From positions 48,650 through 112,649 of the forward strand of contig CAJUPW010000005.1 in the NCBI GenBank assembly GCA_910588635.1: DNA of 64,000 nucleotides, in the 5' to 3' direction. The notes under the pieces are model-generated. The model worked only from the letters and a program-made list of their open reading frames with translations, was not told the DNA's origin and searched no databases. Positions 23,858-31,892 of this stretch are shown here, piece after piece. This DNA is from an uncultured Oscillospiraceae bacterium (GTDB lineage Bacteria; Bacillota; Clostridia; Oscillospirales; Oscillospiraceae). The stretch's first letter is position 1. The number at the start of each line of letters is the position of its first letter. The position numbers were made by a program, and so were the translations under genes.

Positions 23858-25820
23858 TTTCGCGGAAATTCAAGAGCTCCGCCGAGAGCTCACCCAGGCG
23901 GGCTATGAGTATTATGTGCTGGACAAGCCCGCCATGTCCGATTACGACTATGACCACATGCTCCGCCGTCTGGAGGAGCTGGAGGCGGCCCACCCGGAGA
24001 CGGTCACCGCCGACTCTCCCACCCAGCGGGTGGGGGGACAGCCTCTGGAGGCTTTCGCTCAGGTGCGCCATCAGGTTCCCCTGGAGTCCCTTCAGGACGT
24101 GTTTGACTTTGCCGAGCTGGAGGCCTTTGACCAGCGGGTACGGGCTGTGGTCCCCGACGCGGAGTACGTGGTGGAGCCCAAGGTGGACGGTCTGTCGGTG
24201 GCCTTGGAGTATAAAGACGGTCTCTTCGTCCGGGGGGCCACCCGGGGGGACGGCCAGGTGGGGGAGGATGTCACAGAGAACCTGCGCACCGTCCGGTCTA
24301 TCCCCCTGAAAATTCCCGACGCTCCGCCCCGGCTCATCGTCCGGGGGGAGGTCTACATGCCCAAAAAAGTGTTCCACGCCCTGAACGAGGAACGGGAGCG
24401 TAGGGGAGAGGCCTTGTTCGCCAACCCCCGCAACGCCGCCGCCGGCTCTCTGCGGCAGCTGGACCCCAAGGTGGCCGCCTCCCGAAAGCTGGACATTGCG
24501 GTGTTTAACATCCAGTGGCCCCAGGAGAAGTTTTCCACCCATCTGGAGACGTTGGATTTCCTGCAAAACAACGGCTTTAAAGTAATTTCACATTACAGTT
24601 GTGCCCGGGCGGCCCAGGCGATGAAGCGCATCGCGGAGATTGGGGAGATGAGAGAGGAATTCCCCTTTGACATTGACGGCGTTGTTGTAAAGGTAAACAA
24701 CCTGTCACATCGTGCGGCCCTAGGCTCCACGGCCAAATTCCCCCGCTGGGCCGCAGCCTATAAGTATCCCCCGGAGGTCAAACCAGCCCAGGTGGTGGAC
24801 ATCGTGGTCCAGGTGGGCCGGACGGGGGTACTCACCCCCAAGGCGGTCCTCACCCCCGTCCGTCTGGCGGGCACCACCGTTACCAACGCCACCCTCCACA
24901 ACCAGGACTTTATCACCGAGAAGGACATCCGCGTCGGCGACACCGTCCTGGTGCGCAAGGCGGGGGAGATCATTCCGGAGGTGCTGTCCGTGGTGGAGGA
25001 GAAGCGCCGGTCGGGGACTCAGCCTTATTTTCTGCCCAAGGTCTGTCCGGTGTGCGGAGCCCCGGTGGAACGGGACGAGGACGGGGCCCATGTCCGCTGT
25101 ACCGGGGCGGAGTGTCCCGCCCAGCTGCTGCGCAATCTGGCCCACTTCGCCAGCCGGGACGCCATGGATATTGAGAGCCTGGGCATCGCCGTGGTGGAGA
25201 ATCTTGTGAACGCCCAGCTGGTGAAAACGCCGGGGGACTTGTACTTCTTAAAGGAGGAGGATGTGGCCAGGCTGGACCGCATGGGCAAAAAGTCCGCTCA
25301 GAAGCTGCTTGCCGCTTTGGAGAAGTCCAAAAGCCAGGACCTGTCCCGGCTGATTTACGCCTTCGGCATCCGGCAAGTGGGGCAGAAGGCAGGAAAAATT
25401 CTTGCCGCCCGGTTCCACACCCTGGAGAATCTGCAAAACGCCGCGTTGGACGAGCTTACCGCCGTGGACGATATTGGGGAAATTACCGCCCGGAACATTC
25501 TGGAGTGGATGTCCAGCCCCCAGAGCCGGCACCTGATCCAGCGGCTGAAAGAGGCCGGCGTCAACATGACGGCGGCGGAACAGGGGAGCGACCGGCGCTT
25601 CGCCGGCATGACCTTTGTACTCACCGGCGCCTTGGAGAAGTTTACCCGAGACGAGGCCGGCGAGATGATTGAGACCCGTGGAGGCAAGGCGGCGGGCTCC
25701 GTATCCAAAAAGACCACCTATGTGGTGGCGGGGGAGGCAGCGGGCTCCAAGCTGCGCCGCGCCCAGGAGCTTGGGATTCCCGTCCTCACCGAGGATGAGT
25801 TTTTGGAAATGTTGAAATAA
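23850..25820 (+). CDS. ligA: NAD-dependent DNA ligase
   Basis: 656 residues. The Ia/adenylation domain contains EPKVDGLS with the AMP-accepting lysine at residue 111. The OB fold, then a four-cysteine zinc finger (CPVCGAP ... CTGAECPAQ at about 395-421), helix-hairpin-helix repeats and a C-terminal BRCT domain (FAGMTFVLTGALEKFTRDEA) complete the normal architecture. It joins nicks in replication and repair using NAD+. The start is GTG 23850 with GAGGAT upstream. Confidence 0.97.
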   Translation: MDDFAEIQELRRELTQAGYEYYVLDKPAMSDYDYDHMLRRLEELEAAHPETVTADSPTQRVGGQPLEAFAQVRHQVPLESLQDVFDFAELEAFDQRVRAVVPDAEYVVEPKVDGLSVALEYKDGLFVRGATRGDGQVGEDVTENLRTVRSIPLKIPDAPPRLIVRGEVYMPKKVFHALNEERERRGEALFANPRNAAAGSLRQLDPKVAASRKLDIAVFNIQWPQEKFSTHLETLDFLQNNGFKVISHYSCARAAQAMKRIAEIGEMREEFPFDIDGVVVKVNNLSHRAALGSTAKFPRWAAAYKYPPEVKPAQVVDIVVQVGRTGVLTPKAVLTPVRLAGTTVTNATLHNQDFITEKDIRVGDTVLVRKAGEIIPEVLSVVEEKRRSGTQPYFLPKVCPVCGAPVERDEDGAHVRCTGAECPAQLLRNLAHFASRDAMDIESLGIAVVENLVNAQLVKTPGDLYFLKEEDVARLDRMGKKSAQKLLAALEKSKSQDLSRLIYAFGIRQVGQKAGKILAARFHTLENLQNAALDELTAVDDIGEITARNILEWMSSPQSRHLIQRLKEAGVNMTAAEQGSDRRFAGMTFVLTGALEKFTRDEAGEMIETRGGKAAGSVSKKTTYVVAGEAAGSKLRRAQELGIPVLTEDEFLEMLK

Positions 25821-25833
25821 GAAGGGGAGAGGC

Positions 25834-26784
25834 GTGGTGAAAAAAGGCTATCTCTATATCGCTGTGGCGGTGGTGATGTTCACCTCCTTCGAGGTGGTGC
25901 TGAAGTTTATCGCCGGGCAGATCAACCCGGTCCAGCTGACTCTGTGCCGCTTTGCCATCGGCTTTGTGTTCCTGCTGCCGGTGGCGCTGCACAATTTGAA
26001 GAAACGGGGAGAGCGGCTGGACGGGGGGAGCGTGGCTTACTTCGCGCTGCTGGGTCTGGTGGGCATCGCCTTGTGCATGCCCATCCTCCAAATGGCGGTG
26101 AGCTATACCGGCTCCTCGGTGTCGGCGCTGATGTTCAGCTGCAACCCGGTATTTGTGGCGTTTTTGGCCTTTTTCCTGCTGAAAGAGCCTATCAAGCCCC
26201 GCCATATCGCCGCTCTGACCCTGGAAATTGCCGGCACGGTGGTCATTATCAGCCCCTGGAACACAAAGCTGAACATGACCGGCGTGACCCTGGCTTTGCT
26301 GTCCACCTTGCTGTTCTCCCTGTATGGGGTGATGGGCAAGAAAAAGGTGGCCCAGTTCGGCGGGGCGGTGGTCACCTGCTTCAGCTTCCTGTTCGGCGCC
26401 CTGATCGTGCTGGTGTTCATTCTGCTCTCCCACATCCCGGCAGTAGCCGAGATGTTTCGGAATATCGGTCTGGACAGCTTCGCCAGCATCCCCGTCTTTG
26501 CCGGGTACACCCTGGAAAACCTGCCCTACGTCCTTTTTGTGTCCGTGGGCGTGGCGGGCGTCGGCTTTTGCGCCTACTTCCTGGCCATGGAGTACCAGCC
26601 GGCCAGCGTGGTGTCCCTGATCTACTTCTTCAAGCCCGCTCTGTCGCCCCTCCTGGCCTGGGCGGTCCACGGGGAGGAGATTTCCCTCAATATGATGGCC
26701 GGAATTGTCCTCATCGTGGCAGGCTCCCTGTGCGCCATCATTCCGGGTATTCTGGAGAGCCGAAAAAATGCAATTTCCTCTTGA
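25834..26784 (+). CDS. EamA/DMT superfamily transporter
   Basis: 316 residues with about ten membrane helices as two EamA repeats (the first from LYIAVAVVMFTSFEVVLKF, the second from NMTGVTLALLSTLLFSLYG). The conserved glutamate-rich end of each repeat (FFLLKEPI at about 107-114, WAVHGEEIS near 273) is present. It is an inner-membrane metabolite carrier of unknown substrate. GGGGAGAGG precedes two adjacent GTG codons at 25834 and 25837, either of which may start. Confidence 0.85.
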   Translation: MVKKGYLYIAVAVVMFTSFEVVLKFIAGQINPVQLTLCRFAIGFVFLLPVALHNLKKRGERLDGGSVAYFALLGLVGIALCMPILQMAVSYTGSSVSALMFSCNPVFVAFLAFFLLKEPIKPRHIAALTLEIAGTVVIISPWNTKLNMTGVTLALLSTLLFSLYGVMGKKKVAQFGGAVVTCFSFLFGALIVLVFILLSHIPAVAEMFRNIGLDSFASIPVFAGYTLENLPYVLFVSVGVAGVGFCAYFLAMEYQPASVVSLIYFFKPALSPLLAWAVHGEEISLNMMAGIVLIVAGSLCAIIPGILESRKNAISS

Positions 26785-26811
26785 CTTAAAGTGTGGTTTA
26801 TATGATATAGT
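26781..26811 (+). promoter_or_regulatory. Probable promoter for the DUF362 gene
   Basis: TTGACT at 26781-26786 and a -10-like TATGATATAGT stretch (26801-26811), best aligned as GATATA with a 17-nt spacer. The AT-rich local sequence supports it. Confidence 0.5.
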
Positions 26812-26843
26812 GCTGATAAATTTACTTAGAAGGAGATACCGCT

Positions 26844-27974
26844 ATGGAAAAAGCAAAGGTTTATTTCACCGACTTCCACACCGAGGCCTTCGGCGACGGC
26901 CTGCCCACCAAGCTGAAAAAGCTGATAAAAAAGGCGGGGATTCAGAATCTGGACCTGGACGGCAAATTTGTGGCCATCAAGATGCACTTCGGCGAGCTGG
27001 GCAACATCAGCTACCTGCGGCCCAACTACGCCAGGGCGGTAGTGGACGTGGTCAAGGAACTGGGAGGCAAGCCCTTCCTCACCGACTGCAACACCATGTA
27101 CCCCGGCAGCCGGAAGAACGCCCTGGAGCACCTGGAATGCGCATGGCAGAACGGCTTTACGCCGCTGACGGTGGGCTGTCCCATCCTCATCGGCGACGGC
27201 CTCAAGGGCACCGACGACGTGGAGGTCCCTGTCACAGGCGGTGAATATGTGGAAAAGGCCAAGATTGGCCGGGCCATTATGGACGCCGACGTGTTTATCA
27301 GCCTGACCCACTTCAAGGGCCACGAGATGACCGGCTTCGGCGGCACCATCAAGAACATCGGCATGGGCTGCGGGTCCAGGGCGGGGAAGAAGGAGCAGCA
27401 CGCCAGCGGCAAACCGCAGATCGCCTCTGACGCCTGCCGGGGCTGCCGCCGCTGCCAGAAGGAGTGCGCCAACGGCGGGCTTGTCTTTGACGAGCAGAGC
27501 CGGAAGATGCATGTGGACGAGGCCCACTGCGTGGGCTGCGGCCGGTGCCTGGGTGCCTGCAACTTTGACGCTACCTATTTCACCAACGACAACGCCCAGG
27601 CGGCCCTGAACTGCCGTATGGCGGAGTACACCAAGGCGGTGGTGGCCGGCCGGCCCCAGTTCCACATTTCCCTGATTGTGGACGTATCTCCCAACTGCGA
27701 CTGCCACGGGGAGAACGACGTGCCCATCCTTCCAAACATCGGCATGTTCGTCTCCACCGACCCCCTGGCCCTGGACCAGGCCTGTGTGGACGCGTGTCTG
27801 GCAGCCCAGCCCATGCCGGGAAGCCAGCTGGCCAGACATCTGGCCGACCCGGAGTTCCACGACCACCACGACCACTTCACCAATTCCACCCCAGAGTCGG
27901 AGTGGCGCAGCTGCCTGGAGCACGCTGAGAAGATCGGCCTGGGCATGCGGGAGTATGAGTTGATTAGGATGTAA
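26844..27974 (+). CDS. DUF362 domain protein with two [4Fe-4S] ferredoxin motifs
   Basis: 376 residues. DUF362 makes up the N-terminal half (FVAIKMHFGELGNISYLRP; FLTDCNTMYPGSRKN; ISLTHFKGHEMTGFGG). Two cluster-binding motifs follow, CRGCRRCQKEC and CVGCGRCLGAC, at about residues 197-239. The DUF362 fold then continues (VDVSPNCDCHGEND). It is likely a cytoplasmic redox protein; the reaction is unknown. AGAAGGAG precedes ATG 26844. It is monocistronic, with a promoter upstream and a strong terminator downstream. Confidence 0.9.
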   Translation: MEKAKVYFTDFHTEAFGDGLPTKLKKLIKKAGIQNLDLDGKFVAIKMHFGELGNISYLRPNYARAVVDVVKELGGKPFLTDCNTMYPGSRKNALEHLECAWQNGFTPLTVGCPILIGDGLKGTDDVEVPVTGGEYVEKAKIGRAIMDADVFISLTHFKGHEMTGFGGTIKNIGMGCGSRAGKKEQHASGKPQIASDACRGCRRCQKECANGGLVFDEQSRKMHVDEAHCVGCGRCLGACNFDATYFTNDNAQAALNCRMAEYTKAVVAGRPQFHISLIVDVSPNCDCHGENDVPILPNIGMFVSTDPLALDQACVDACLAAQPMPGSQLARHLADPEFHDHHDHFTNSTPESEWRSCLEHAEKIGLGMREYELIRM

Positions 27975-28010
27975 AGGGAAGGCGCCTGTCACTAAATGCC
28001 CGTAGAAATT

Positions 28011-28052
28011 AACGGACGCCGCAAGGATTATTTCACCTGCGGCGTCCGTTTT
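28011..28052. terminator. Bidirectional terminator between convergent genes
   Basis: A perfect 13-bp stem AACGGACGCCGCA/TGCGGCGTCCGTT (28011-28023 and 28038-28050) with flanking A and T runs. It serves the DUF362 gene and the flavodoxin-like gene. Confidence 0.92.
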
Positions 28053-28752
28053 ATGATTTCCACGGGCGTTTTTTCTCTGTCCAGCCCTTTTCCTTCCAAT
28101 AGATCATGTCCGCCTCATTCCAGCCGCGTTTGTTGAATTGGCGCATCAACGTAAAGAATGCTTTGGTTTGAACGGACGGCTTGACATGTCCCTGATTTTT
28201 TACTATTTTCTGAGCCAGCCTCGTAAGTTTTTTGTCAATCGCCGCCTTCTTCTTCGCGCTGACCCTCTCCCACGAGGTCTCCATCACCGCGACGCCAAAT
28301 CGGTATGTCTTGGCGACGCCCCAAAAGAAGGTGCTGTGCGCCATATCCCGATTGGTACTTTTCATGCCGGCTCCGGCGGCGGTGGAGATACAGACCGTCT
28401 GTTTTTGGAACATTTTTTCTTCGGGGCGGTGTACCATCCAGCGCCATCCGTAGTGGTCCAGGAAGGCCTTCATCGCGCCGGTTACGTGGTAAACATAGAC
28501 CGGACTGGCTAGAATGATAACATCGGCGTCATCCATTGACCGTGTGATGGGAGCCAACCTTTCAAAATGGGGACAACTCAGCTCTGACTGCTTAAAACAG
28601 GTGTTGCAGCCAGTACAAAACGCGCCAAAATCCCTCGGTAAAAAGAATTCTTCCACTTCACCGTTCAGCTTTTCTGCCAGCAGTCTTGCGGCATGATAGG
28701 TGGAGCCCTGATGGCTCTGCCCATGTATGATGGTTATTTTCAATTCAGTCAC
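28051..28752 (-). CDS. Flavodoxin-like/NADPH-dependent FMN reductase family protein
   Basis: 233 residues. The N-terminal ITIIHGQSHQGSTYHAARLL is the FMN-phosphate binding loop (T/S-rich) of flavodoxin-like NAD(P)H reductases. CTGCNTCF at about 46-53 is the cysteine pair found in the clostridial iron-sulfur flavoprotein-like group, and SPVYVYHVTGAMKAFLDHYG is the second flavin loop. The C-terminal half is basic and helical. The likely role is flavin-dependent reduction of quinone-like compounds; the substrate is unknown. The GTG start overlaps the upstream gene's stop by 8 nt. Confidence 0.85.
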   Translation of the reverse strand: MTELKITIIHGQSHQGSTYHAARLLAEKLNGEVEEFFLPRDFGAFCTGCNTCFKQSELSCPHFERLAPITRSMDDADVIILASPVYVYHVTGAMKAFLDHYGWRWMVHRPEEKMFQKQTVCISTAAGAGMKSTNRDMAHSTFFWGVAKTYRFGVAVMETSWERVSAKKKAAIDKKLTRLAQKIVKNQGHVKPSVQTKAFFTLMRQFNKRGWNEADMIYWKEKGWTEKKRPWKS

Positions 28753-29113
28753 TTCTTTTTTCGCTGTTATCCTCAGAAAACGTATTTTTCAGCAGCAGGT
28801 CGATCATAAACACCGACACGCAGAACAGCGCCATCTGACCCACAATGAGCCACATCCAGAAGGTGGAGTAATTTTCCTTGAACAGGACCATCAAAAAGGC
28901 GCTGGCCGCGCCGCTGACCACCCCAGTGCGAGTCCACAGTTTGGCGCAGTGGCGGTGAGCGGCGGCCCAGGCCTCTGGATTGCTCCGGGTCAGCTCTGTG
29001 CTGTAGGCCAGACCCTTGGCCTGGTAGGGGGGAGGGGAGATTTTCCACATCAGCCCCACGATCAGCATGGCGGCGGGGGACAGCATCACAAGGGCAAAAT
29101 AAAATATGTACAT
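28745..29113 (-). CDS. SdpI-like small membrane protein
   Basis: 122 residues with three helices (about 2-23, 59-81 and 85-109). The central LTRSNPEAWAAAHRHCAKLW stretch resembles the conserved loop of SdpI/YhfL-type proteins (PF13630-like). SdpI proteins act as immunity or signalling membrane proteins, but that should not be assumed here. It is coupled to the flavodoxin-like gene downstream (8-nt overlap). GAGGTG precedes the start. Confidence 0.65.
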   Translation of the reverse strand: MYIFYFALVMLSPAAMLIVGLMWKISPPPYQAKGLAYSTELTRSNPEAWAAAHRHCAKLWTRTGVVSGAASAFLMVLFKENYSTFWMWLIVGQMALFCVSVFMIDLLLKNTFSEDNSEKRSD

Positions 29114-29142
29114 GTTGACACCTCTCTAAATCTTGATTCAGG

Positions 29143-29610
29143 TCATTCAAACGCTCCAGTGATGCTTCCCGCCTGTAGAATCAGCCGGTCCGCCTTGCGC
29201 AAAAAAGTCCTTTTGCCAGCATAGCTGCTCAAATCAAGCCTTTGGGAAAGGCTATAGAGCGTTAAGCGATACATATGCGTTTTTCCCCTGGGCGGCTTGG
29301 GGCCCGCATACCGATGAAGTCCATAGCCGATTCCTTGTATGGCTCCACCCAGGGAGGATACCCTCTTTCCAGCGGGAACCGCCGGTGCAATCCGTTCCGC
29401 CGCCGGTATGTTCCAAATTACCCAGTGGGTAAAATTTTTAATCGGATGAGACAGGTCCTCCAAGGTGACGGCCAAGGTTTCTGCCTCAGAAGACAGATTT
29501 TTTAGGATGAACTCGGGGGAGATATCCTGTCCGCGCCCTGTGTATTCGATGGGGAATTTGCCGCCGTCGCTTAGTCCGACACATTTAAAGTTCAATATTT
29601 CAGCCTTCAT
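29143..29610 (-). CDS. YbhB/YbcL family (PEBP) protein
   Basis: 155 residues from ATG 29610. PEBP-fold signatures are FPIEYTGRGQDISPEF at about 18-33, LEDLSHPIKNFTHWVIWNIP at about 51-70 and GYGLHRYAGPKPP. The prokaryotic Raf-kinase-inhibitor-like proteins are small ligand-binding proteins of unclear role. Its start lies inside the last codons of the xerC gene (11-nt overlap), so it is probably co-transcribed with the recombinase. Confidence 0.88.
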   Translation of the reverse strand: MKAEILNFKCVGLSDGGKFPIEYTGRGQDISPEFILKNLSSEAETLAVTLEDLSHPIKNFTHWVIWNIPAAERIAPAVPAGKRVSSLGGAIQGIGYGLHRYAGPKPPRGKTHMYRLTLYSLSQRLDLSSYAGKRTFLRKADRLILQAGSITGAFE

Positions 29611-30604
29611 TGTCCATATTTTCCTCATTTTTAGGCTTTTTTCGCTGCTTGACTCGCCCCAACGGGTTGGCTCTGGCGGCGGTGCGCAGGTCCTCGTTGT
29701 CCACGTGGGTGTAAATCTGGGTGGTGTTCAGGTGATCGTGGCCCAGCACCTCCTGGAGGGTGCGCACATCCACGCCGTTTTGCAGCATCAGGGTGGCGGC
29801 GGTGTGGCGCAGCTTGTGGGAGGAGTATTGGGAGCTGTCCAGTCCGGCGGCGGCCAGATGCTTCTTCACCAGCTTGTGGACCGCCGCTGTGGAGATGCGC
29901 CGGCGGTTCTGGAGGGTGACAAACAGGGCGTTTTGATCTACCAACGTTAGGGTATCCCGCTCGGTGAGCCAGTCCTCCAGCGCCCGCTGACAGGCGTCGT
30001 TGAGGTACAGCATCCGTTCCTTGTTGCCTTTGCCCAGTACCCGCAGTTGATCGACTCGAACGTCCGTTTTATTCAGGCTCACCAGCTCGGAAATACGCAG
30101 GCCGCAGTTGAGAAACAGAGTCAGGATGCAGTAATCACGGGTAGAATTTTTGCCGTCCACACTGTCCAGAAGCTCCAAACTTTCGTCCAAATTTAGGTAT
30201 TTGGGCAGAGATTTCTTCAGCCGCGGCGAGTCCAGGTCCTGGACCGGGTTGGTATCCAGCAGCTTGGCCTTATTGGTCAGATACTTATAGAACGACCGGA
30301 TGGTAGCGACCTTGCGGGCCCGGGAGGCGTTGTTCAGGCCGCGGTCCCGAGACAGGTAGTTCATGTAGGAATAGATGTCTGTGAGCGTGACATCTCGTAC
30401 CAGAGCCAAATCGGCATCGTCGATGGAAACATCGTCCAGCGGCATATCCTTTGGAATCAGATTTTTGTTCTGCTTGAGAAAACGGAAAAAATTCCGCAGG
30501 TCTAAGTAGTATTCGTCAACCGTTTTCCGAGAGTGTCCCTGGATGGTCTCGTGGTAGACCAGGAAATCCCGGAGAATGGGCGGCGCTTCGGTGCGGTAGT
30601 CCAT
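29600..30604 (-). CDS. xerC: XerC-type tyrosine recombinase
   Basis: 334 residues. The core-binding domain (RDFLVYHETIQGHSRKT...) and catalytic domain are complete: Arg in CGLRISEL, Lys in GKGNKERM, HKLRHTAA, LGHDHLNTTQ and the nucleophilic Tyr in IYTHV. Together with XerD at 18.5 kb it would form the chromosome-dimer resolution pair. A near-perfect dif-like site lies 44 nt upstream of its start codon, and the integrated phage begins there. Whether it is a host gene or belongs to the element is arguable; its GC-rich codon use fits the chromosome. Its best promoter lies inside the phage end (30742-30770). Confidence 0.88.
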   Translation of the reverse strand: MDYRTEAPPILRDFLVYHETIQGHSRKTVDEYYLDLRNFFRFLKQNKNLIPKDMPLDDVSIDDADLALVRDVTLTDIYSYMNYLSRDRGLNNASRARKVATIRSFYKYLTNKAKLLDTNPVQDLDSPRLKKSLPKYLNLDESLELLDSVDGKNSTRDYCILTLFLNCGLRISELVSLNKTDVRVDQLRVLGKGNKERMLYLNDACQRALEDWLTERDTLTLVDQNALFVTLQNRRRISTAAVHKLVKKHLAAAGLDSSQYSSHKLRHTAATLMLQNGVDVRTLQEVLGHDHLNTTQIYTHVDNEDLRTAARANPLGRVKQRKKPKNEENMDNEG

Positions 30605-30647
30605 AAATGGCCCAAAGACTTCAAAATCAATATTCAGCCTCCACTAA

Positions 30648-30675
30648 GATCAACAAAATTTTTATTTTGTTGACC
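30648..30675 (+). other. dif-like XerC/XerD recombination site (left phage junction)
   Basis: The 28 bp read as an 11-nt arm GATCAACAAAA, a 6-nt centre TTTTTA and an 11-nt arm TTTTGTTGACC. The arms are inverted copies of each other at 10 of 11 positions. The right arm matches the E. coli XerD arm TTATGTTAAAT at 7 of 11 positions. The layout (11-6-11) is that of dif. It sits between xerC and the phage. Confidence 0.72.
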
Positions 30676-30678
30676 TGA
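30665..30678 (+). repeat. Left attachment-site repeat (attL core)
   Basis: TTTTGTTGACCTGA, repeated exactly in direct orientation at 37779-37792. The two copies bound a 7,114-bp segment containing all inovirus genes. Confidence 0.75.
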
Positions 30679-30741
30679 CGCTGTGCACCATTTTGAAGCC
30701 TCGGCTGCCCTCCCTTCTGCTTTCACTGTAATTTTGGTATC

Positions 30742-30770
30742 AGTATAGCACGCTTTTTCCAGCGGGTCAA
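30742..30770 (-). promoter_or_regulatory. Promoter inside the phage left end, reading toward xerC
   Basis: On the minus strand TTGACC (30765-30770), a 17-nt spacer and TATACT (30742-30747). The -35 is embedded in an inverted exact copy of the XerD arm (GGTCAACAAAA at 30765-30775). Transcription would cross the attL site into xerC. Confidence 0.65.
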
Positions 30771-30795
30771 CAAAACATAACTTTACCATTACCAA

Positions 30796-31635
30796 TCAGC
30801 GTTTCCGTTTTCGACTCCTGAACCATACCAGCAGCCGACTGAACACGGACGGCTGCCGTGGAGCTGGCAGGACGGCAAGCTCCCGTTGCCGGGTGCGCAG
30901 CACTGAGATCAAGGACAGGACAAGCTGCTGCTTCTGTTCCTGGTCATCCGCCGCGGGGACGCCGTTCCCCGGGGCCCCACCGCTTACGCGGTTCCCCCCG
31001 GCACAGACATCCCCGCCGGCGGTGACCATGTCAGAAAACAGCTTGTAGCTGTCATAGACCTCAGAGTAGCGCTTCCGGTACGGGAATACCGTCTGGTCCA
31101 GCTTCAGCTTGTTGCCGCCATACCAGTAGTAAATGGCGATGAACCAGGTACGGCCAAAGGTCAGCAGAGACAGGATAATTCCTCCGAAGCCGTAGTTGTT
31201 CAGCTTCCGGTGACGGACCTCCTCCTCTACCAATGACCGGATTTGCCGGTCCAGCATCCGGTCAGACTGAGTAATTAGGATCACGTTGAAGCCAAGCTTC
31301 CGGTGCTGGGCGAAGAACGTCACCCAGGCGTTGCGGTCCTTCCGCCCAAAGTCCCGGCAGTTGAAGATGATCTGGCACTCGTCAATGACAACCAGCGTCT
31401 GGCCCTCTTTCCCAATCTTGTGATGCTCCAGGGCGTAGGCCACCAGACGTTCCGCCGTCAGCTCCGAATTGTCCCAGTATTCCACGTGAGCCCGCAGCTT
31501 CTTGCCCACGAAGCCTTCATTGACCGGGAAATTGCAGATCAGGCCTCTGTCCCGTTTCATCCAGCGGACGATATCCTTGGCCGCGTGGAAGCTCTTTCCG
31601 CTGCCAGGCGTCCCCGTGTATAGTTGGATACTCAT
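30796..31635 (-). CDS. zot: Zot-like inovirus morphogenesis ATPase (gpI)
   Basis: 279 residues. The Walker A loop GTPGSGKS is at 8-15 and Walker B LVVIDE at 81-86, followed by a sensor-like FVTFFAQHRKLGF-type stretch (FFAQHRKLGFNVILITQS). A membrane-spanning segment lies at about 148-174 (GFGGIILSLL ... FIAIYYWYGG), and a basic C-terminus ends RSRKRKR. Proteins of this family drive extrusion of filamentous virions through the membrane and are the best hallmark of inoviruses. The ATG overlaps the upstream gene's stop (ATGA). It is the last gene before attL. Confidence 0.94.
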   Translation of the reverse strand: MSIQLYTGTPGSGKSFHAAKDIVRWMKRDRGLICNFPVNEGFVGKKLRAHVEYWDNSELTAERLVAYALEHHKIGKEGQTLVVIDECQIIFNCRDFGRKDRNAWVTFFAQHRKLGFNVILITQSDRMLDRQIRSLVEEEVRHRKLNNYGFGGIILSLLTFGRTWFIAIYYWYGGNKLKLDQTVFPYRKRYSEVYDSYKLFSDMVTAGGDVCAGGNRVSGGAPGNGVPAADDQEQKQQLVLSLISVLRTRQRELAVLPAPRQPSVFSRLLVWFRSRKRKR

Positions 31636-31874
31636 TCAATCACCTTCACCCAGCGGAGCACGACCTGGTACACGTAGTAGACCGCCACGCAGGACAGCCA
31701 GGTCTCCAAGATGCCCACAAACGTATTGACCGGGATGAACCAGTTCAGCATCTGCAGCCACTCGTAAAACTCCGAGTTGGCCATGTCGTCCAGGATCACG
31801 AAGGGACTGGTGGGAAACAGCTCCACCACGCCCACCGCGAAGGACACCAGGACGTCAGACAGCGCGTCCCACAT
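31632..31874 (-). CDS. Small inovirus membrane protein (gpVI-like position)
   Basis: 80 residues with hydrophobic segments at about 5-22 and 41-66 (MLNWFIPVNTFVGILETWL ...). There is no detectable signature. The position between the adsorption protein and the Zot ATPase is that of gene VI, the minor coat protein that with pIII caps the virion end in Ff phages. The assignment rests on position and size only. It overlaps the Zot start by 4 nt. Confidence 0.75.
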   Translation of the reverse strand: MWDALSDVLVSFAVGVVELFPTSPFVILDDMANSEFYEWLQMLNWFIPVNTFVGILETWLSCVAVYYVYQVVLRWVKVIE

Positions 31875-31892
31875 GTAAAGCCCCTCCCCTGT

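Noticed and set aside
30765..30780. An inverted copy of the Xer arm considered as the true left end of the phage
   Set aside because: Only one arm is present, and it coincides with the -35 of a well-formed promoter. The direct repeat at 30665 pairs with the right end and gives the consistent element.
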